Assembly (NCBI GenBank): GCA_037833965.1
Contig: AP031352.1
Span: forward strand, 11,636,501 to 11,700,500
DNA length: 64,000 nucleotides
Origin: Marchantia polymorpha subsp. ruderalis
Taxonomy: Eukaryota > Streptophyta > Marchantiopsida > Marchantiales > Marchantiaceae
Direction of reading: 5' to 3'
The notes under the pieces are model-generated. The model was given only the letters and a program-made list of their open reading frames with translations, was not told where the DNA came from and did not search any database. Position 1 is the stretch's first letter; each line of letters opens with the position of its first letter. This document shows, in pieces, positions 1 through 10,089 of the stretch. The translations under genes were made by a program, and so were the position numbers.

Positions 1-1349
1 AGAAATATTTTAATTTAAAAAATATGTTGAGAATACTATATTACTTTTACAATGAAGTATCTAAGTATCTTGAAACTTAATTCAGAAATGGAATCTTTGA
101 TTTTGTGGTAATGTTGTATAAATCATTTCATGACATGCTATGTTTTAGTTTGTAAGTCTATAGTTAACAAGATAAGGTAAACATTTTGAGATAAATTTTT
201 CGTTTCTTCTTCAAAGAAATCTATGCATATAAATAATTATGTGATTAAAATTTTATTTGTATATATATAATTATTTAATAAACGTAATCGTAAAATATAT
301 TAACTTTTCATATTGGTTACATGATTATATTGTAAAATCATTTATTTACTCAGATCAATAATGAATTTCTCTTCAATTTACTTATAATTTCAAACATACA
401 TTTCTATTGTGAATGAAATTGAGATTTTCTAATCTAAATATAATCTGTCAGAAATTTATGATTGAATTGAATTGAATTGAATTTATGAATGTTCATCTTT
501 TGTTATTCTATAAAAAATTGTAAATAGAAATTCAGAAAAACACATTTTATTATTTACAAAAGTGTATTGTTTTATTTGCCATTGTAATATGTCTTTATTC
601 TAAACTTATGCTTCTAATACTAGTAATTTTTTGAATGTAAATGAGTTATTTTGAGATAATAATTAAAATAAATCATTGTGAAAGATTTCAGATTTAAACG
701 TATGTAGTGTATTTCTGTTTATGTATGATGTAAATGTAAAATGAATGGTTATTGACAAAAATTTACATTAAGTTCACTAAATCATGAACAGCCATCGAGT
801 TATTATCTTTTTCTAAATACATCAATACTTCACAAAATTAACTAGATTGAAACGTTCATCAAGCTCGTTCATCAAGAGTAGTCTCTCAATTGTGCATACA
901 ATATACCAAATGCTCAATCACCATCCTCTTCAAAACTATCGATGTACATGTGTAGAGGAGAGTATGAACACATCAGATCAAAGCAAAACTCGGCAGTGAA
1001 TGCAACCAATCTTGAACAGAAAGATGACACCGATGTGGTTACTTTCAATATATGCCGAAGAGGAACTTGTCTAGTTTTGTTGGCACCTTTAGGGAAATAG
1101 TAGAGAGTCAGAAGAGTCCGACTTCAGGTTTACAATATCATGCGATGCACTTTCTGCACTTTATTGTCAACTGTCTTCCACGAACGAAAAGCGCGTCGTT
1201 TTCTTCTCTACTCTAGCGTCTCCTCTCGAAATATGCATTAAAATACGAGAATTCATAAGTATAATTTAGGGATAAGTAAGTGTCCTTCGAAGTAGAACTA
1301 GTCGCCACTTACACGTTTGTGACAAGCCGGTTGTTCAATCATGTTTCTG
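1..1349. other. AT-rich spacer, no gene seen
   Basis: The first 900 bases or so are very AT-rich with many stops in all frames, and I see no coding signal. A short GAATT-type pentanucleotide run sits near 464-482. From about 900 the composition becomes more balanced. That part is probably the downstream flank of the reductase gene that ends at 1350 on the minus strand. Confidence 0.6.
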
Positions 1350-2347
1350 TTACAGCAGGTTAAGGTGTTGAAGGCTTTGCACGGTTTTCTTGACGCTCTC
1401 TTCTATCGGAGTGAAGTTCACGCCCAAATGCCTCATCTTTTCATTCGAGAACTTGAATACTGGCTTGTTGAAAGTTGCTTCATCCATTCCTTTCAGATCG
1501 GGCTTCAGGACGTTCGTGTACTGGGGATAGAGCTTGGCCAGCAACAAGGCAATGTGCTCGTTGGTCAAACTTTCCGCTACTGCCAAGTATCGCCCTTCCG
1601 CATTCGGATTTTCCATCGCGAGAATGTGGGCCAATGCAACATCCTCCACGTCCACAAATGCAATGTTGGTGGGAATGATCAGATTATCCTCACGCCTTTC
1701 TATGCCTTGGAGGATTCTCAGGACCTCGTTACTGCTCCAATTTACAGTCTCTTGCAACAAGCGTCCGACAACCGTGCATGGCACGATGGAAACCACGTCA
1801 AAAGGAGCATCTTTTGCATACTCAAAGGCAGCTCGCTCTGCAATCGTCTTAGCCATATGGTAGTACATTCCAATCTTCAGACAGAACTCAGGGTCAGTCC
1901 ACCAGCTCTCATCCACTACGTCATCCTCAGATTTGTTGACGAATTTGTCGCTATAAAATACAGCTGCCGTCGACGATGTGTACACCACCCTCTTCACGGT
2001 CTTCGATTTCGCAGCAGACTTCAGCACATTCATCGTTCCTTTCACGGCAGGATCCACAATTTCTTTATAGGGATCGACCGCGTCCACAGTTACTCTTGCT
2101 GCAGTGTGCATAACACAATCCCCCCCATCGACCACTTCATCATAGTCGCCCTCCGCCATTAACTCTGCTCTGTACAGAACAAGCCTCTCCTGAGCTCCAG
2201 GCAATTCGAGCAAGTGGCGCAATTTCTTCACATCCTGAGGATCCCGAACTGTGCCCCGCACATTGTATCCACGCTCCAGCAGCATCTTCACTAGCCAGGA
2301 CGCAACAAATCCTTCGCCCCGGTAACGACCACCGTTTTACTCACCAT
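1350..2347 (-). CDS. Dihydroflavonol-reductase/cinnamoyl-CoA-reductase-like NADP-dependent reductase, frameshifted near its start
   Basis: This is an extended short-chain dehydrogenase of the DFR/CCR/anthocyanidin-reductase group, which reduces carbonyls of phenylpropanoid or related substrates with NADPH. Visible marks are a serine in VYTSSTAAV, the catalytic Tyr-x3-Lys in YYHMAK, the typical DESWWTDPEFC stretch before it, and the C-terminal conserved blocks. The 313-residue frame from 2291 to 1350 is intact and reaches the usual C-terminus. It lacks the N-terminal Rossmann motif. That motif is found just upstream: an ATG at 2347-2345 reads MVSKTVVVTGA, and the other frame then resumes with GFVASWLVKMLLERGY. 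Exactly one base is missing at about 2313-2315, inside the glycine loop. I see no plausible intron there, so this is either a young pseudogene or a sequence error. No introns are visible, although relatives usually have several, so a retrocopy is possible. The exact substrate cannot be told. Confidence 0.8.
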
Positions 2348-4528
2348 GGTTCCGACTGGTAGCACCAAGGGTACGATATCAGTGTATGAGCTGACGGCAA
2401 TTTGTACAGGCGCCCAGTAACTCGTCGGGGGAACAGGTGCGGACTAGCTCTTCCTCACCCCTCTACCTCCTGAAACGCGGATAGCACCTCTCTTGCATCG
2501 ATGTCGCATTTATCGAGGAAACTCGCTCCACTCTCAACTGACGTCTCCAAGTTATTCGATGCAGGTTCCAGAAGCCTGTATCCAAGAGGTATATGCTTGA
2601 TGGGACCACATCAAAATATGAATTGACTGATTGGACCATCAAGTTTCAATTTATATTATGGTACCTTACCTAAGAGTCCACGTCAACTCGTGTTTCAAAG
2701 ATGAATTTGTCCGCAGCAATTCATGTGCGTAAAACTCTTCATTGTGTCAGTATGGTGTTGTAGATCTATAGGAGCAGAAATTTGATGGTTTGACGAAAGA
2801 GCGAGTAAAACTTCCGGCAAAGGTGGAGTTTCCCAAGCTGGGGAGTGCCTACTTTAATCCAATGGATGTAAAATACTGGCGAAGCCGAAAACCAAGTGAG
2901 ACAATCCTAGAATACACAATCTCCACCATACATTGGAAGCGAAAAAACCCAAAGTAAACATGGACAAAATGACGAGGATTGGCCTCCTTGACAGTTCAAG
3001 TCAGGAAACACAGAGTGACCAAAAACTTCCAGTCAGCCTCTGGTGGGTATTGTACCACAATTGTTCCTTCTTCGTATGATTGACCGGCAATCGCAAAGTT
3101 GAGAGACTGTTTGGGGTAGTGGGAATTTGAAAACCTAAGGTTCCCTTTATATTTTTTACGGTTAGAAAAGAAAGAAAAGCATACGCGTCGTGTAATGTAG
3201 CACCAACGAATATAGCCAGAAGGTGTCCAAAGTTTAGAGAAATGTGTGCTGGAAAGGAAGAGAGAAAACAAATGATCAAATCCCACAATTTGAACGGCAG
3301 AGGAGAAATAAGTAATCAATTAGCCGAAATTAGGGTTCCCATGGGAAATAAGGGAGGAGTCACTTGAAAGTGGTCAGTATACCTATTTCGACATGAAGGG
3401 GTTTCTTGGTTTGCCATATAAGAGTTCAAATTTTGTTACTAGTGAGAGAGATTGGGAAAAAAACTTTGTCCTAATCAAAATTGAGTGTATAACAATGATA
3501 AAATTGAGTCTGCCCAGCCAGGTTCGCAAAATTTTCAAAGTTAATTATAACTTTTCCGATCTGTAATAATAAATCATATATTGGACTGAGTAAACTTGTG
3601 ATGTTAGAATAAACAAGTATATGCATATTGCCTTGTAATCCCCTTGCATTATGTTAAATTAAGAGATTTGAATTGTTCAAACACTCATAGAGAGTGTTTT
3701 TAAACAAAATACATCTATAGATTTAGTTTGATATTGCTTCAAATTGACAGGATTGCACTCTTATATGTATCATTTTTATGAATATTTTTAAATATTGATT
3801 TTAATTTTGGAGATGTAAAATTTATATTTATTGAATATCATTGAAATTTATATAAAAAAAATTTACAAACATAATATGAATCATTACAAGAGATTGTAAT
3901 TTTATAATTTAATATACATATCAACAAGAAAAATAGTAAAGATAAATATTCAAAATTAAATTTATATTGAAGATATAAAAAACATTAAACATGAGGCGTA
4001 TAACTATATGTTTTTCACTCTAGTGGCTTGATGGGCTTCCCATCGAGCCGTACAAGGACAGAGGGAAGCTTCCAAAAGCTGCGATTCCACAGATTTCTGA
4101 TTGGATGGTTTTGATTTGTCTACGAAGTTTAAGTACCCAGACAAGACCATAACCATCAGCAGCGACCTAATCCCACCCATGCTATTCAAATTACACCAAT
4201 TCTTGGTTGGATCTTGACAAACACTTACATCCTTAACATTACTTGTGTCCACCCATGGAAAAATTATGTCACCCAAAACCCATGGGCATGGATATGGGTT
4301 TTGGGTGACACTAGTGACGAGGATGGGCGTGGGCATGGGCACCCAATGTTGGGCTCTGCTAAGCGTAGAAGTAATGACGGTCGAAGGAGCTGGGAGATTT
4401 TTGTTTTCTCCAAGTCAAAGGAAGAGACACGAGACAAGATCTAACTGGGATGGTCATACGTGATAAGCTTTAACGCGTTGAAGAAACTGTTGTCAAGAAT
4501 CTTGTTCGAAGGCCCACTTTGTTAGGCC
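2348..4528. other. Intergenic, no supported gene
   Basis: This stretch covers the reductase upstream region and spacer. Around 2590-2660 there are short inverted matches to the motif TTGATGGGA, the same motif found repeatedly in the ends of the element at 30515-31100, so this could be a small transposon remnant. About 3450-4000 is strongly AT-rich. The open frames at 2996-3319 and 4004-4444 show no family resemblance and overlap one another, so I do not call them. Confidence 0.5.
4268..4309. repeat. Short foldback, 15-bp arms, 12-nt loop
   Basis: The arms 4268-4282 and 4295-4309 are perfect reverse complements (GTCACCCAAAACCCA against its complement). The loop is TGGGCATGGATA. The surrounding bases up to about 4350 also repeat ATGGGC/GGGCATGGGC words. 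It lies in non-coding sequence. Confidence 0.8.
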
Positions 4529-4982
4529 AGATCGCGTTTGTGGACGATTGTTCGAAGGTTTGCTCGACAAATAATCTCACAGTTTGTACAGTCTCCAGTT
4601 GAATGGTTCCATTTGGATGGCAGACTTTGCAGACTTTGCTGCTACTGCTCTAGTTTCATGGAAGACTGTCGTTACTCCGGTAATCTGTCGTGAACCTCGC
4701 GCGCATTCTGGGACTACACGCCCTTGACTCAATGCGGCGTCTACCCCTGATACGAGAATGGTGATTTGGGGCCTTTTGGTAGTCTTCAGGTCGACCTGTT
4801 ACTTTTGGACAACTTTGTAGCAGACTCTTAATTTAATCACGTTCACTGCTACGCATGGTATAGGATGAGTTACTGCTCATTTGGTCGATGACGTGCAAAT
4901 TCTCGTGGAGACTGTACAAACTGTGAGATTTTTTGTCGATTTTTTGTCGAGCAAACCTTCGAACAATCGTCCAATTACGCGA
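4529..4982. mobile_element. MITE-like element with long terminal inverted repeats
   Basis: The left arm (about 4529-4597) and right arm (about 4906-4982) are reverse complements over about 65 bases, sharing GGACGATTGTTCGAAGG and then the stretch ending ACAGTTTGTACAGTCTCCA. The right arm carries an 11-base duplication of its TTTTTTGTCGA word. The element is about 450 bp and has no coding capacity, as expected of a non-autonomous DNA transposon. I could not define a clean target-site duplication, so the superfamily is open. Confidence 0.7.
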
Positions 4983-6434
4983 ACTGTCACCTCTGTCCAC
5001 TTCTCTAAACTTTATTTGCAGCCCAGAGGTGTACTATGCGTCGCCAACACGTAACCATTTTTCATACGGTGTATCAGAGCTTCATACCTCTCAAGAGTCA
5101 AAGTTCGTGCCTCATGACATTTGATTAGAATCTCATTGAATCTTAGAGATTGTCGTTCTATGATATAGTAATCAGGTCGTCACATCATTTTGTTTGAATA
5201 CGGTGAGTATAAAGGAGTCAAGTATAGGTATTTGTTAGTGAGAATAAATCCTTGTGAAATAGTGTGTTGCTTAACTATTGTTGCCCGTAGAACAAGATTC
5301 ACCTAATATATGCTTATGAGAACATTACAACACTAGAAAGCAATTTTTTTTAAGGTCTGGATCTGAGTCAATGGTACAGGTGTTGTAAGATTCTATCTTG
5401 TTAGGCTGGGATTTCATAAGTTGGAAACATATGAATTTGTATGTAGATGTATGGAACGTAAGAAAGAAATCTGACATGAGTGTAAGAAACCTTCTCTACC
5501 TCCCAGCTTTTAAGCATCTTTTGAAAAAAGCAGAGTCAATACGATATTGTGTTGATGAACTTTTAACTAATTTATCCTGAGTCGATACATAATTTATTTT
5601 GAGTAACTATCAGTAATGTTGCAAAGAGACACGAAAAAGAAGTAATGTTGCAAAACTTTCAAAACTATTGATATCAGTTATTACTCTTTATTTATATTTA
5701 GTTAGTTGAATTCTCATGCTTACTCTGCTGGTATCAGGAGCTAATATAAAATACATGACTGCTAAGAGTGTTAAAGTTAGTAATGAAGACCTAAATGTAA
5801 ATAAAAGGAATCTGGTCACCTTAGAGTTTCTAGTTTCACTTTTCTTCTCATATATCTTGGAACTTTGGCCAATAAGATGACTTAGCCAAGTTCTTGAAGG
5901 TTTTTTAAAAGTTAAGAAATACTTTACGAGAAACATTTGGCAATTTTCTGAGAGTCTTTAGACTTTGACACAAAGAGTCACAAGTTGACTTTAAAGATGG
6001 ATGCGAGTGGATGGGTTGACATTGTAATGTGCTGATTTAAATTGACAGAAAATTATTCACTCCTTGGAGATTGTTCGAATATCATATTTTGAACCATCTG
6101 TTTTAAGTGTTATATCATTCAAATTTATGTCTGAAGAAATTTTTTAATTGAAGTAGATAGGTATATAATATTTTAAATTTATAAGATTCAACTGGACATT
6201 GTAAAAGCTCCATTTTTTTGCATAAAATTTTAGATGTTTATCACTCTAAATATCAATAATTGAAGATCATAAATATAAGAATGAAATTTTCTTGGCCAAT
6301 TGTACTTTTGAAAATTGAATCTTGGACAAAAAATGTTTACTTCAAATTAAAGCTAGCTCTTGGTACTTGTGATGCATATCATGTACATAATGTTTTGCAA
6401 TAAAATGCATATTTAGACAAATAATTCAATAAAT
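4983..6434. other. Spacer, mostly AT-rich, no gene seen
   Basis: From about 5300 the stretch is AT-rich. The short frames at 5398-5580 and 5688-5936 have no recognisable domain and look like chance. Nothing else is supported. Confidence 0.5.
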
Positions 6435-6437
6435 TAA

Positions 6438-7428
6438 GGTAGCAGCTAGTTATTCCTCACATTGGTCTAATCATCCCTCTTCCTACTATACGGTTTGTTT
6501 AGATTGGGTTTATGGTTTTTTTTTTAATTGTTCTCTCTACGTCAAACGTGTGTCAATCGTACTTCTCTATGCGTCAAACATGGCAGGCGTGAGCCATGTC
6601 AAAGTCATTTTGTGATTCCTTTGTAATGTTCTCCTATTTTTTGAAAAAGCATTTTACCTGTCTTCGCGAGCCAATCATCTCTTGGCATGTTTCAAGGGCT
6701 CGACATCAAGTCGAATTCGAAGATAGACATCTGAATGTGAAACTCGTTGAGGCAACGTGTTCCTCACAAGCGCTTCCGCTCCATGATTTTTATTGGCGAG
6801 CTATGTGCTGTACTTGCTTAGAAGAGAAGGGTTATGTCAAATGCGCCACTTTCTAAGCGCCAGATGACAATGGACTCGTCATCCAACGCTGTCCAACCTC
6901 GAGTTTCACAATAAGAGCATATGTTGGAAAAATGCATCATTCACTCCTCTGCTGGATGAACAAAGGAGAATTCGTCTCGTTAAAACTAGAAGCCTGAGCA
7001 AAAACCCGAACCGCCGAAACTCTTTCTCCTTGGATTGTCGGGTTCAGGAATGCACTGTAGCACTATTATCTTCCTCGAGAAACGAAAGAGCTCAGAATTT
7101 TGCACTGCTGCTCTTCCTTTCACCTATCATCTCCTCGCGACTCATCAGATGTCGTTGAACACACCGTCTCCTCCTGATTTTACAAGCGGACACTGCGATG
7201 ATGTTTTCCACATGCGAAAAATCGGGCGATCGGTGTTGCAGCGGGGAGATGATGAGCCGGCGCGACGTGCCTCACGTTTGCCACTTTTGACGAAGGGAGT
7301 AACAAGAAGAACAACTAGAAGAAACATAAACCCACTCCATTGGCAGCTATTATTTTGACCAATCACAGCAAATCGTATAGTAGGATGAGGGATGATTAGC
7401 CCAAAGTGAGGGATAACTAGCTGCTACC
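6438..7428. mobile_element. PIF/Harbinger-like non-autonomous DNA transposon, 991 bp
   Basis: The left end 6438-6507 and right end 7359-7428 are about 70-base inverted repeats that begin GGTAGCAGCTAGTTAT and differ at only about eight positions. They are flanked by the direct repeat TAA at 6435-6437 and 7429-7431. A 3-bp TAA/TTA target duplication with a TIR starting GG fits the PIF/Harbinger superfamily. The interior has higher GC than its surroundings. It holds small unassigned frames (6596-6856, and 7035-7358 on the plus strand) but no recognisable transposase, so the copy is non-autonomous. Confidence 0.8.
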
Positions 7429-7494
7429 TAAATTAAATTGAAAAATCAAGAAGATCATAGAACACTTAGTTGCAAGGTTAAAAATATGTAAACA

Positions 7495-7526
7495 AGATTT
7501 TCCAAGTCATTTGACTTGGAAAATCT
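7495..7526. repeat. Perfect foldback, 15-bp arms, 2-nt loop
   Basis: AGATTTTCCAAGTCA at 7495-7509 is followed, after TT, by its exact reverse complement at 7512-7526. A partial second copy of the same words (TTTTCCAAGTCATTTGAC) follows at about 7538-7556. Confidence 0.85.
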
Positions 7527-8193
7527 TATCCAACTCATTTTCCAAGTCATTTGACCGTGAAGAATTATGGTGTTTCTAATAGCAAAGAGATTATTATGCT
7601 ACTTGGATACTCATAATATCTTTTTGAAAAAATTGATATGTGATTTAAGAAAGACATTTTTGAGATGTTCATTAGCACTATAGGTAGGCAATCATTTTCT
7701 CTTTGCTTACTTTTAGAGTGAACAACGCACGTTTTCTCTCCATGGTAAAACAACAGCTCCCAACATTCAAAGCTCTCTCTAGCTATGGCATGACATGCGT
7801 ACAGTTTATCACGATGAACTTTTAGGTTGAGAATGCTCTACACTCTTTTTCAATGTATTGGATCATATCTCATACTACTCGGTCTTGTGTGCTCTATCAA
7901 AATAATAAACTACAATCTTGAAGATCTTGGCTGCACCATAGTACAATATCATTGTATATATTGAAAATATCATCTTGTTTGAGTAATGATGAAGACGATT
8001 TATATTGGATCCACCCATAAGAATCATATTCATAATAACTGAATATCAATCCACAAAAGATTTAAACACAAGTCTAAAGGACAGAAGGAAAACAAACGTG
8101 GGTTACTGCAAAAAAAAACGTGGTTTACTGCAGGAAGAACAGTATAGAAAGGTACTAGTATGATGTAAGAGATAAGGCAGCGGACCCTTAAAG

Positions 8194-8231
8194 GTCAGCT
8201 TCAAGGACCCTTAAAGGTCCTTGAAGCTGAC
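8194..8231. repeat. Perfect foldback, 16-bp arms, 6-nt loop
   Basis: GTCAGCTTCAAGGACC (8194-8209) and its exact reverse complement (8216-8231) flank the loop CTTAAA. A second copy of GGACCCTTAAAGGTC begins at 8182, so the word is duplicated as well as folded. It resembles the other short foldbacks in this window. Confidence 0.85.
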
Positions 8232-9290
8232 AAAGTGCTCGACAGAACAAGAAAGTGGAGACAGAAATGCAGCCCAGTGAAAATGAAAGACCTTTTTTGT
8301 GCCCTTTTTGGGATCCTTTTCCACCACCAATTAACCCGATAGTTTGGGATGAACTGGATTGGTTCAGATTCCCTACTGATGCTGGGAATACTAAGCACAA
8401 TTCAATTGTACAATTCTAGATTTGATCAGGATCACCAGCAGATTTTTTGAAGGAATTTCTGTGAGATTTTAGCGCAATTTCTGTGCATTCTGAAGCTTAA
8501 ATTTTGGAAAGTGCGCACGAGTTTGGAACACTTCGTGGTGACAATGTGAAGTAAATCTATTGTTCCCACAATGTTCGCTATCTTGTCAAGAGAACTATGA
8601 GCAGAATTGAATCTGGGCCGCATTACCGATTCTATTCTATGGAGTTGTGCCATACTTCGGATGAACCAATTGCAGGAGCTGCGGCTCGTTACCCGATGGG
8701 TGGTAGGCCTTGAGTGCAACGTAGATCACCCGGGACGACTATTCTGTTCGTACGGTCGTCTAATTGTTCGCTCATCTTCCTTTTCTCCAGAGATCAAATG
8801 AATGTCGAGTGGGCGACACCCAAATTTCATTGTGCTTTTGGCCTCCCTCCTGATTTGGACACCTTTGGGCATCGAGTAATATTAACAAGGCAGAGAGAGC
8901 GAGTACTCACTCGGGGTAGAGGAAGTCGGCAGACAGCAGGATTCGAAAATTATCCCAGCTGGAATTTTCCTCCACGCCGGACGATCACAGCGTACTCCAA
9001 GAAGAAATGTCGTTGAAATCGACTTGTGGTCCTACAATCTGACTCCAGAAACTGTTTGGCGTCAGTTTGGAGTCATGGTTTGCGCTCAGAGACCTCACTC
9101 TGCGCACTTCGGCTGCATTCAGCCGCCACAAAGCTATTTCTCGACAGATCCCAAGTGCTGCTCACCCACTAGCATTCAATTGTGCTGTATTCGGTGTGGC
9201 ACAACGGAGTCGCCTCTGAAGGCACCACCATCTACCGTAGAAGAGACTTCCTTCCAGACTTGTCCGGTGGTACAGAATTGTCCCCCGCAT

Positions 9291-9313
9291 AGAGTCCACT
9301 CTTTAGTGGACTC
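9291..9313. repeat. Short foldback, 10-bp arms, 3-nt loop
   Basis: AGAGTCCACT at 9291-9300 and its reverse complement at 9304-9313 are separated by CTT. Confidence 0.7.
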
Positions 9314-10089
9314 TACGAGTTCCCAGTCTGTGAAACTAAAAGAATGTGGTTCCTGCTGTGGCTTGACCATTGTCGATTCTCAGACCTCCTGTTCATCTGT
9401 CACCCAGCTTTTCTCACTGCAATCATCAAAAGCACGTGCCTGCGATCAAGCACAACCATCAAATCCTGGGCCCAGCTCCTGTCGGCGGGCGCTCTTGTTC
9501 ATCTCCGATCACCTCAAGCGCAGCGAACATTTGCGTCATACATCAGATGCAGGTCCTCCTGGCCACTTGCTCCTCCCTTTGACCGCTCGAGCCCAGCATG
9601 TGCACGCACGCACGTGCGTTCGCTCGGTTTTGAGGGACTGTTGGGACTCTTACGGTCCAAATCTTGCACGGAAACAATCTGAATTATTTCGCTGGCATGT
9701 GACGAGAGCCTTGAGCTGCAGCTGGCTGGGAATGTGCAACAAGCCCGCCAATAGAAACACAGCAACTGCAAGCGCAAATTCAGAGATACTGTGTCGAAGC
9801 CCCATGGCATACCACACAACGAATTCGACGAACAAATGCTTGTATATAAGATCGCATGAACTGCAACTTTTCGCAGACTCAAAACAGAGAAAAAAATTAA
9901 GAATTTCAATAGGCGGTTGCTTTTGTGGCAGACAGCAATCATGAACTTATCGAACTCCTGATGATGAGTAGGGGCCGACTCAAGACGAGATTTTGAGGCC
10001 TCGGAGCGATTGCATTTATAAGGTGCTAGCCAGCCAGCCAGCCAGCCGGCAAGCGCAGCTCTCGATCAGGCGTTGCCACACACGCGCAG

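Larger units (their letters stand above)
7527..10089. other. Intergenic upstream of aminoacylase gene
   Basis: No recognisable gene. A long open frame (9024-9944, 306 codons, plus strand) is rich in Ser, Cys and His and matches no family I know. The opposite strand is also open over part of it, which argues against coding. Just before the aminoacylase start there is a short CAGC tetranucleotide run near 10030-10047, probably in the 5' leader. Confidence 0.45.
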
